A stretch of DNA of 64,000 bases from Lawsonibacter faecis (GTDB lineage Bacteria; Bacillota; Clostridia; Oscillospirales; Oscillospiraceae): positions 1 through 64,000 of the forward strand of contig NZ_JACOPQ010000007.1 in assembly GCF_014287675.1 (NCBI RefSeq). Reading direction: 5' to 3'. The notes under the pieces were generated by a model. The model did not search any database, was not told the DNA's origin, and worked only from the letters and a program-made list of their open reading frames with translations. Positions 35,929 through 42,692 of the stretch are shown one piece after another (within the stretch, counting starts at the first letter, position 1; every line of letters starts with the position of its first letter). The translations under genes were made by a program, and so were the position numbers.

Positions 35929-36744
35929 TTGGACCGTAGACCCATCGGCGTGTTCGACTCCGGCCTGGGAGGGCTGACGGCGGTGCGGGAGCTCTCACGG
36001 CTCCTCCCCGGCGAGGAGATCATCTACTTCGGCGATACGGGGCGGGTGCCCTACGGCAGCCGTTCCCGGGAGACCATTACCAAATACGCCCGGCAGGACG
36101 TGGCGTTCCTGCGGACGTTTGACCTGAAAGCCATCGTCATCGCCTGCGGCACCGTTTCCACTACGGCGCTGGAGGTCCTAGCGGCGGAAAACCCCATTCC
36201 CGTGCTGGGGGTGGTGGCGCCCGCGGCGGAAGAGGCCGCCGCCCTCACCCGGAACGGAAAAATCGGACTCATCGGCACACAGGCGTCCATCCGCACGGGG
36301 GCCTATGAGCGGCAGATCGCCCGGCTGGCCCCGGATGCGGCGGTGAGCGCCCTGGCCTGTCCCCTCTTTGTACCGCTGGTGGAGAACGGCCGCTTCCGGC
36401 CCGGTGACAAGGTGGCCGAGATGGTGGCGGCGGAGTACCTCACGCCGCTGAAGGAGGCCGGGGTGGACACCCTGGTGCTGGGCTGCACCCACTACCCCCT
36501 GCTCTCGGCGGTTATTGGAGATTTCATGGGAAGCGGGGTGAAGCTGGTGAACACCGGCGCGGCCTGTGCCCGTCAGGTGGCCCGTCAGATGGAGGCGGAC
36601 GGGACCCTGGCCGGGGCGGACGGCCCCGGCGTGCGGCGGTACTTCGTCAGCGACAGCGTGGACGACTTCTCCCGTCTGGCGTCCATTTTCCTGGGGGAGG
36701 ACGTGGCCGGCGAGGTGGCCCAGGTGGATATCACAATATATTGA
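35929..36744 (+). CDS. murI: Glutamate racemase
   Basis: 271 residues. It makes D-glutamate for peptidoglycan. Signatures are GVFDSGLGGLTAVREL (N-terminal, with catalytic-site Asp/Ser), YFGDTGRVPYGSRS, the first catalytic Cys in IACGTVSTTAL (usual ACNTAS), and the second in LVLGCTHYPLL. I place the start at TTG 35929 because GGGAGG lies 8 nt upstream. An in-frame ATG about 30 nt earlier would add residues that contain the ribosome site. The neighbours are unrelated, and the gene is followed by DUF1934-argS. Confidence 0.95.
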   Translation: MDRRPIGVFDSGLGGLTAVRELSRLLPGEEIIYFGDTGRVPYGSRSRETITKYARQDVAFLRTFDLKAIVIACGTVSTTALEVLAAENPIPVLGVVAPAAEEAAALTRNGKIGLIGTQASIRTGAYERQIARLAPDAAVSALACPLFVPLVENGRFRPGDKVAEMVAAEYLTPLKEAGVDTLVLGCTHYPLLSAVIGDFMGSGVKLVNTGAACARQVARQMEADGTLAGADGPGVRRYFVSDSVDDFSRLASIFLGEDVAGEVAQVDITIY

Positions 36745-36836
36745 GGCGCAGCGCCAAAAGCCCCGCCCCGCCTCTTTACATTTTCATACCTATATTATAT
36801 AATAGCCTTCATTTCGGATGAAGATCGAGGTTTAGC

Positions 36837-37283
36837 ATGGACAAGAGCGTGATTATATCCATTAAAGGTAAACAGTCCTACGAGGATGTGGAGGACGAGA
36901 CCATCGAGCTCGTCACCGAGGGACTGCTCAATAAGGAGGGGGAGGGGGAGTACACCCTCTCCTACCAGGAGAGCGAGCTCACCGGGCTGGAGGGCACCCT
37001 CACCACCTTCCAGGTGGAGCAGGGGCGCATCACCCTTATGCGCATCGGCGAGGTTAACTCCCAGATGGTCTTCGAGGAGGGGCGGCGGCACCTCTCCATG
37101 TACGACACCCCCTACGGGGCGCTGGCCATCGGCATCAATACCCGCAGAATGCGCTCCTCCCTGGGAGAGCACGGCGGGGATATTGAGATTGATTATGCCA
37201 TCGAAATCGACCACGCAATGGCAGGGCAGAATCTGTTTCAGATAAACGTCAGGGAGAAAAAGGGGCCGGTCATCAAGCATTGA
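36837..37283 (+). CDS. DUF1934 (YwiB-like) beta-barrel protein
   Basis: 148 residues. The start is KSVIISIKGKQSYEDVEDET. Lipocalin-like beta strands follow, with LTGLEGTLTTFQVEQGRITL and YDTPYGALAIGI in the middle. As in Bacillus (ywiB-argS), it precedes argS. The family role is unknown; a fold related to calycins is accepted. The 3' end carries the direct and inverted duplications of a structured repeat: codons from 37205 onward recur at 37409. Confidence 0.9.
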   Translation: MDKSVIISIKGKQSYEDVEDETIELVTEGLLNKEGEGEYTLSYQESELTGLEGTLTTFQVEQGRITLMRIGEVNSQMVFEEGRRHLSMYDTPYGALAIGINTRRMRSSLGEHGGDIEIDYAIEIDHAMAGQNLFQINVREKKGPVIKH

Positions 37284-37590
37284 GGGGCGGTCGATTTCGA
37301 TACCAGGCGTTTTGGTCCCCCGTGAGACCAAAACCTTGATGCCGGGCGGATTGATTCCGCCCGTGCAGATAAAAAGACAGGGTTCCCGCGCCGCTGGCGG
37401 CGCGGGAGAATCGACCACGCAATGGCAGGGCAGAATCTGTTTCAGATAAACGTCAGGGAGAAAAAGGGGCCGGTCATCAAGCAGTGAGGGGTGGTCGATT
37501 TCGATACCAGGCGTTTTTGGTCCCCCGCGGGACCAAAACCTTGATGCCGGGCGGGTTCATTCCGCCCGTGCAGATAAGAAACAGGGTTCT
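37200..37590 (+). repeat. Structured repeat element at the DUF1934 3' end (period 204 bp, two cores)
   Basis: The gene end from 37205 (26 codons plus stop and trailer) is repeated from 37409. Cores CCTTGATGCCGGG-hairpin-CCCGTGCAGAT lie at 37334-37370 and 37539-37575, each after a GTTTTGGTC/GACCAAAAC stem. ATCGAAATCGACC in the gene (37200-37212) is perfectly reverse-complemented after the stop (37289-37301, again 37493-37505), and the second copy begins inside that arm. The last core has a decayed right-hand hairpin and no third gene-end copy. The rest of 37591-37725 is leader of argS with no other feature. Confidence 0.87.
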
Positions 37591-37725
37591 GAGGGTGCGA
37601 TGCAGAAGCGCGGTAAAGCGATAAAAATCAGGGGTGAAAGGGGAAAAATAAGAGAGAAGGCCTTACATTTTGGGCTTTTTCGCGCTTATTTTCCGTTTTC
37701 ACTTCTTTTATGAGGTGATTGAAAA

Positions 37726-39474
37726 ATGTCGAACATGATTCAGGCGGCACGGGAGCAGGTGGCCGCCCTTACTCAGGCCGCCTATGAGAAAGCGGCCGCC
37801 GCCGGAGCGCTGCCGGCCGGGGTGGAGGTAAAGGCCACTGTGGAGATCCCCAAGGACGTGAAGAACGGCGACTACGCCTCCTCCTTCGCCATGGCAGGCT
37901 CCAAGGCCATGCATATGGCCCCCCGGCAGATCGCCCAGACCATTCTGGACAATCTGTCCCTGGAGGGGAGCTACTTCAAGAGCGCGGAGATCGCCGGGCC
38001 GGGCTTCCTCAACTTCCGCCTGGGCGCGAAGTGGTACGGCGAGGTACTCGCCGACATCGAGCGGGAGGGCATGGAGTACGGCAGATGCGACGAGGGCCGC
38101 GGCGAGAAGGTGATGGTGGAGTTCGTCTCTGCCAACCCCACCGGTCCCATGCACATCGGAAACGCCCGGGGCGGCGTGCTGGGCGACTCCCTGGCCAGCG
38201 TCCTGGAGCGGGCGGGGTACGACGTGTGGCGGGAGTTCTACGTCAACGACGCGGGCAACCAGATCCACAAGTTTGCCATGTCCATCGACGCACGGTATAT
38301 GCAGCTTCTGCTGGGCGAGGAGAATGTGCCCTTCCCCGAGGACGGCTACCAGGGGCTGGACATCAAGGAGCTGGCCCAGGCCTTCTACGACGAGCACGGC
38401 GACAGCTACAGGGACAAGAGCGAGGAGGAGCGGCAGGAGGCCATGGCCGGGTTCGGCCTGGCGGTGAACATGCCCAGGATGAAGGAGGACCTGCGCCGGT
38501 ACAAAATTGAGTACGACGAGTGGTTCCTGGAGTCCAGCCTCCACAACAGCGGCTACGTGGTGGAGACGGTGGACAAGCTCTCCGACGCGGGCTGGACCTA
38601 TGAGAAGGACGGGGCCCTCTGGCTGGACACCACGGGCCTTTTAAAGGCCAAATACCTGCGCGAGGGCAAGACCCGGGAGCAGGTGGACAAGCTGGACCTG
38701 AAGGACGACGTGCTCCGCCGGGCCAACGGGTTTTACACCTACTTCGCCGCCGACATCGCCTACCACCGCAACAAGCTGGAGGAGCGGGGCTTCCAGACCG
38801 CCATCAACATCTGGGGCGCGGACCATCACGGCCACGTGGCCCGGCTCCAGGCAGCCCTGGACGGCCTGGGACTGGACGGTTCCCACCGGCTGGTGGTGGT
38901 GCTCATGCAGCTGGTGAACCTCCTGCGGGACGGCAAGCCCGAGCGGATGAGCAAGCGCTCCGGCAAGGCCATCGCCCTCAGGGACCTGCTGGACGAGGTG
39001 AGCGTGGACGCCTGCCGGTATTTCTTCAACTCCCGGACCTTCACCAGCCCCCTGGACTTCGATTTGGGACTGGCCGTCCGGGAGGACAGTGAGAACCCGG
39101 TCTACTACGTGCAGTACGCCCACGCCCGCATCTGCTCTCTCATCGCCAGGATGAGGGAGGAGGGGGCGCAGGTGCCCCGTGCGGCGGAGATTGACGCGGC
39201 TGTGATGACCACCCCCGAGGAGCTGGCCCTGATGAAGACCCTCTCCCAGCTGCCTGAGGAGATTCGCCTCGCCAGCCGGGACTACGACCCCTCCCATGTG
39301 AACCGCTACCTCCTCTCCCTGGCGGGGGATTTTCACCGGTTCTACAACGCCTGCCATATTCGCGGCGAGGAACAGGCCGTGCTCACTGCCCGGCTCAAGC
39401 TGGCGGACACCGTGCGCTCCGTGCTGGCAAACTGCCTGGCCCTCATCGGCGTTACCGCGCCGGAGAAGATGTAA
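37726..39474 (+). CDS. argS: Arginyl-tRNA synthetase
   Basis: 582 residues. Class I synthetase with an N-terminal additional domain (1-115, including KNGDYASSFAMAGSKAMHMA), the HIGH motif as PTGPMHIGNARGG (about 139-151), the KMSKS loop as RMSKRSGKA (about 406-414), and a DALR anticodon-binding domain ending in the TVRSVLANCLALIGVTAPEKM tail. The start follows GAGGTGATT. No T-box is visible upstream; the leader instead contains the repeat element. Confidence 0.97.
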   Translation: MSNMIQAAREQVAALTQAAYEKAAAAGALPAGVEVKATVEIPKDVKNGDYASSFAMAGSKAMHMAPRQIAQTILDNLSLEGSYFKSAEIAGPGFLNFRLGAKWYGEVLADIEREGMEYGRCDEGRGEKVMVEFVSANPTGPMHIGNARGGVLGDSLASVLERAGYDVWREFYVNDAGNQIHKFAMSIDARYMQLLLGEENVPFPEDGYQGLDIKELAQAFYDEHGDSYRDKSEEERQEAMAGFGLAVNMPRMKEDLRRYKIEYDEWFLESSLHNSGYVVETVDKLSDAGWTYEKDGALWLDTTGLLKAKYLREGKTREQVDKLDLKDDVLRRANGFYTYFAADIAYHRNKLEERGFQTAINIWGADHHGHVARLQAALDGLGLDGSHRLVVVLMQLVNLLRDGKPERMSKRSGKAIALRDLLDEVSVDACRYFFNSRTFTSPLDFDLGLAVREDSENPVYYVQYAHARICSLIARMREEGAQVPRAAEIDAAVMTTPEELALMKTLSQLPEEIRLASRDYDPSHVNRYLLSLAGDFHRFYNACHIRGEEQAVLTARLKLADTVRSVLANCLALIGVTAPEKM

Positions 39475-39491
39475 GCAAACTAAATTGGACT

Positions 39492-39528
39492 GGCCCCCGG
39501 CTCAAATCAAGAGCCGGGGGCCGGTTTT
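39492..39528 (+). terminator. argS terminator
   Basis: 12-bp stem GGCCCCCGGCTC / GAGCCGGGGGCC with a 7-nt loop, followed by GG and T4. Confidence 0.85.
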
Positions 39529-40206
39529 GCGGGGAGGGGTTTCGCGTTCCGACGCGACCTGCTTTTGCCGCCAGGCAAAAGTAGGAAAAAACTGGCCGGG
39601 GGCGGCTCACGCGCATTTCCAATGCGCTGCCCCGCCTCCCCCGGACCCCCGCACTGCGGCGGGACGGGGGTCCAGCGGCGGTGCGATTCAATTAGAGGCA
39701 TTGAGGATAGCAGCTTCGCCGCCCTTCATCTCCTGAGAATCGTTACAGCGCTGCCGCGCGCCGAGCACGCAACGTTTACTCTTCAAAACTTAATAGCTCC
39801 AGTAATTCAATTTCTGCCAACAAAGCCACTTGAGAATGCGGTGTTTTGAATGACGTTGTTGGGTGTGGCAGCACCTGCGTGCGGTCCGATGAGGGTATCG
39901 GGCCCTATAGGGCCTCATGTTTTCATATGGCTTTGTGATAATTGCCGCACGTAGGGCGCGCCGATCCGGCGCGCCGCGTATACCTCCGCACCGTAGGGCC
40001 TGACAGTATCAGGCCGCCCCGCCGCTCCCCGTAGGGGCGACTCACGAATTGCGCGCCGTAAACGGCGTGCGTCCCCGGCGCACCGATTTAACGTGGGGGG
40101 CCAACTTTCGCTGCCGCACAGCTTGCTTTTTTTCCCACAAGAGGGTATACTACCCCCAATGAAGGACCAAAACCACTATTTTAGAAACGCTCTAGGAGGA
40201 ACAGAC
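39529..40206. other. Long gene-free stretch with palindromic repeats
   Basis: No supported coding sequence. The first half is GC-rich and resembles decayed coding DNA in no particular frame. 39730-39860 is AT-richer without a recognisable motif. 39876-40080 carries palindromes including GGGCCCTATAGGGCC-like (around 39900) and GGCGCGCCGATCCGGCGCGCC (39957-39977), belonging to the same loose class as the repeat at 203-263. I see no riboswitch ahead of the methyltransferase gene. Confidence 0.5.
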
Positions 40207-41448
40207 ATGGAAATCCCCTTACCCCTGCCCATACTGCTGGACGGAGCCACCGGGACGGAGCTCCAGCGGCGCGGCATGCCTCCCGGCGCGTGCACCGAGA
40301 CCTGGGTGCTGGAGCACCCGGAGGTCCTGACGGCGCTGCAGCGGGAGTACGTGGCGGCCGGAAGCCAGGTGCTGATCGCCCCTACCTTCGGCGCCAACCG
40401 AGTGAAGCTGGGCCAGCGCGGCGCCGGGGACAAGGTATGCGAGTATAACAAGGCGCTGGTGGCCCTCTCACGGGAGGCGGCGGCTGGAAAGGCAATGGTG
40501 GCGGGGGATATGGCCCCCACTGGGCAGTTTATCATCCCCTTCGGAGACATGAGCTTCGAGGAGCTGGTGGAGATTTACGCCGAGCAGGCCGCCGCCCTGG
40601 AGCGCGCGGGGGTGGACCTGTTCCTCATCGAGACCACCATGACCATGGCGGAGGCACGGGCGGCGGTTCTGGCCGTGAAGGCCGCGTCGGAGAAGCCGGT
40701 CTTCGTCACCTTCACCTGCGACGAGAACGGCCGCACCCTGTCGGGCACCGACGTGCTCTCCGCCCTCATCGTCATGCAGGGCATGGGGGTGTCCGCCTTC
40801 GGTCTCAACTGCTCCGCCGGGCCGGACATGCTGCTGGAGCAGCTTCGGCGGCTCACGCCCTACGCGCTTGTGCCCCTTATTGCCAAGCCCAACGCGGGGC
40901 TTCCGGTGACCGAGGGCGGGGAGACCGTCTTCCCCTGCGGCGCGGCGGAGTTCGCCTCCTACGTGCCCGCCCTGGCGGAAGCGGGGGTGCGCATCTTCGG
41001 GGGCTGCTGCGGCACCACGCCGGAGCACATTGCCGCGCTGAAGGCCGCGGCGGAGGCGGTGGACTATACCCGCTTCACGCCTCCCCAGCGGGACCCGGAC
41101 GTGATCCCCTGCGCCAGTGAAAAGGAGGCCCGGTTCATCACGCCCGATGTGGATGTGGGCGAGGTCATCGAGTGCAGCAGCGACCTGATGGAGGATATTC
41201 TGGAGGCTGAGGAGAACAGCCCCCAGGGCGCGCTGAAAATCGCCGTCCTGGAGGAGGACGATGTGGACATCTTCGCTGAGAACCAGTATGCCGTCCGGGA
41301 CGCGCTGTGCGTCTGGTCCGACGTGCCGGAGCTGCTGGAGCGGGCCCTGCGGGTCTATCAGGGCCGGGCCTTCTGGGACGGCACCGGAGACCTGGAGCGG
41401 CCCTTCCTGGAGAAGATGGCTCGGAAATACGGCCTGGTGCTGCTGTAA
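40207..41448 (+). CDS. Homocysteine S-methyltransferase family protein with C-terminal extension
   Basis: 413 residues from ATG 40207 behind AGGAGGAA. Residues 1-295 form the Hcy-binding barrel: ILLDGATGTELQRRGMP at the start, GLNCSAGPDMLLEQL (first zinc Cys) and GGCCGTTPEHIAALK (zinc Cys pair). It should transfer a methyl group to homocysteine to make methionine, or act as the N-terminal module of a B12-dependent methionine synthase. Residues 300-413 are an extra acidic domain (VDVGEVIECSSDLMEDILEA) without pterin- or B12-binding signatures and not recognised. No metF or B12 gene is adjacent. Confidence 0.85.
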   Translation: MEIPLPLPILLDGATGTELQRRGMPPGACTETWVLEHPEVLTALQREYVAAGSQVLIAPTFGANRVKLGQRGAGDKVCEYNKALVALSREAAAGKAMVAGDMAPTGQFIIPFGDMSFEELVEIYAEQAAALERAGVDLFLIETTMTMAEARAAVLAVKAASEKPVFVTFTCDENGRTLSGTDVLSALIVMQGMGVSAFGLNCSAGPDMLLEQLRRLTPYALVPLIAKPNAGLPVTEGGETVFPCGAAEFASYVPALAEAGVRIFGGCCGTTPEHIAALKAAAEAVDYTRFTPPQRDPDVIPCASEKEARFITPDVDVGEVIECSSDLMEDILEAEENSPQGALKIAVLEEDDVDIFAENQYAVRDALCVWSDVPELLERALRVYQGRAFWDGTGDLERPFLEKMARKYGLVLL

Positions 41449-41472
41449 TTCTGAAAAACTGTTGTTAAAATA

Positions 41473-41501
41473 TTGACAAATTTCACATCTTTCGATATGA
41501 T
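41473..41501 (+). promoter_or_regulatory. Promoter of the FMN-barrel lipoprotein gene
   Basis: Perfect TTGACA (41473-41478), 17-bp spacer, TATGAT (41496-41501). Confidence 0.85.
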
Positions 41502-41557
41502 AATTACAGCTGTTCTTGTTGGAATGGCGCATAACACAGAAGGAGATGTGAAAAACA

Positions 41558-42073
41558 ATGAAAAAAATTGCCGCTCTTGCCCTCAGCGCAGCCCTGCTGC
41601 TCAGCCTGGCCGCCTGCGCTCCCGCCGCCGGGAAGCCCGAAGACAGCAAGGAGCCGGATACCGTCACCACCCCCTCAGCCACCACCGGGAAGTACACCAA
41701 CCTCAGCCAGCAGGAACTGCTGGACGCCATCGCCGCCTACTCCGGCGTGAGCGTGGTCTCCACCGTGAACGCCGACGGCACGCCCAACATCGCCATCTTC
41801 ACCCCCGGCGCGGCGGGCGACGACAGCCACATCGTATTCGGTCTGGCGGATAACGCCACCAAGGCCAATCTGCTTAGGGACAAGGTGGCAAAGATGGTCT
41901 TCGACATCCCCAATACCGCCGCCGAGACCAAGGAGGAGCGCCACCAGGGCGCCGTGGTCAAGCTGGAGCTGGAGGAGGACCAGACCGTCCTGGACGAGCT
42001 GAAGAAGGGAAATGAGTACATCACAGACGCTTCGCTGGTATGCAAAATCGTGGAGCTTTTGCCCGTCGGATAA
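41558..42073 (+). CDS. Lipoprotein with pyridoxamine-phosphate-oxidase-like FMN split barrel
   Basis: 171 residues. The signal peptide ends in LAAC (Cys20). After a Ser/Thr-rich linker, residues 48-165 look like a flavin split barrel (LLDAIAAYSGVSVVSTVNAD, GTPNIAIFTPG, VFGLADNATKANLLRDKVAK). Cytoplasmic relatives bind FMN or F420/heme; an exported lipidated version is less common and may take part in surface redox chemistry alongside the flavin reductase at 17 kb. The start follows GAAGGAGA. It is probably co-transcribed with the frameshifted gene 33 bp downstream. Confidence 0.75.
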   Translation: MKKIAALALSAALLLSLAACAPAAGKPEDSKEPDTVTTPSATTGKYTNLSQQELLDAIAAYSGVSVVSTVNADGTPNIAIFTPGAAGDDSHIVFGLADNATKANLLRDKVAKMVFDIPNTAAETKEERHQGAVVKLELEEDQTVLDELKKGNEYITDASLVCKIVELLPVG

Positions 42074-42106
42074 GCCCCTGCCGTCCAGCCGGGAGAGGAG
42101 AGCAAT

Positions 42107-42359
42107 ATGATTACGATCTTCAACCGCACAGAGCTCACTGTCACCTACTCCATGTCGGAGCAGACAGAGATAAGGGAGGCGCTGGCCGGTGAGGGAATAC
42201 CGTACCGGGTGCGCACCGAGCGGCCCGCTGCCGGGCGGACGGGCACGGATGGGCAGCGCCGGCGTGAACGCCAGAGGGACGGTGGAGTACATTTTCTATG
42301 TCCGCCGGGAGGACTTCGAGCGGGCCCTGTCCGTGATTGGACAAAGTGCAATTCGATAA
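42107..42359 (+). pseudogene. Frameshifted small DUF2007-like protein
   Basis: The first frame from ATG 42107 reads TIFNRTELTVTYSMSEQTEI and continues to about codon 45, then becomes meaningless. The +1 frame from about 42240 reads RARMGSAGVNARGTVEYIFY and then VRREDFERALSVIGQSAIR with a stop at 42357-42359. Joined, they give an 83-residue protein resembling small putative signal-transducing proteins that have a YSMxEQ start and a YxIYVxxxDxxxA end. One base lost or gained near 42230-42243 explains it. Sequencing error, true pseudogene or programmed shift cannot be separated here. Confidence 0.7.
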
Positions 42360-42363
42360 GCGG

Positions 42364-42399
42364 AACCGCCCGGACTCATATGAGTCCGGGCGGTTTTTC
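42364..42399 (+). terminator. Terminator after the frameshifted gene
   Basis: Perfect palindrome with 16-bp arms (42364-42379 / 42380-42395), followed by T5 in total. Confidence 0.9.
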
Positions 42400-42553
42400 G
42401 TTCCGGCGCGGGAGAGGCGCTGCAGGGATGCGGCGCTGCATACCCCTGGGCCGCAGAGGATTGGAGGAAATTTGAAAAAGGCAACTGGCAAGTTAGCCAA
42501 AAAATGTCCGTTAAATTCGGTGGGCATTCTCACTGCCATTTGTCTGGCAGCCC

Positions 42554-42582
42554 TTGACGGCTTGTCCCGGATACGATACTAT
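42554..42582 (+). promoter_or_regulatory. Promoter of nrdD
   Basis: TTGACG (42554-42559), 17-bp spacer, TACTAT (42577-42582). The -10 lies inside the first candidate NrdR box. Confidence 0.75.
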
Positions 42583-42621
42583 ATATACGGTCGCAAGAAG
42601 CGGTTATACCATATCTTGTAT
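42576..42621 (+). promoter_or_regulatory. Tandem candidate NrdR boxes
   Basis: ATACTATATATACGGT (42576-42591) and ATACCATATCTTGTAT (42606-42621) match the known form ACACTATATATWGTGT and are 30 bp apart, three helical turns. NrdR is the ATP-cone repressor of ribonucleotide reductase operons, and paired boxes over the promoter are its usual arrangement. Confidence 0.75.
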
Positions 42622-42640
42622 GAATAAGAAGGTATCTTTT

Positions 42641-42663
42641 CGCCCCCTACGGGGGCGTTTTTT
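42641..42663 (+). terminator. Intrinsic terminator inside the nrdD leader
   Basis: Stem CGCCCCC/GGGGGCG with a TAC loop and T6, about 50-70 nt downstream of the nrdD promoter and 30 nt before the nrdD start. It would end transcripts before nrdD unless read through. Confidence 0.75.
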
Positions 42664-42692
42664 AACGATTCGGCGGGAAGGGAGAACGGGAA

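Noticed and set aside
39485..39849. Short plus-strand frames after argS
   Set aside because: They start inside or next to the argS terminator, have no ribosome sites, and overlap each other in different frames.
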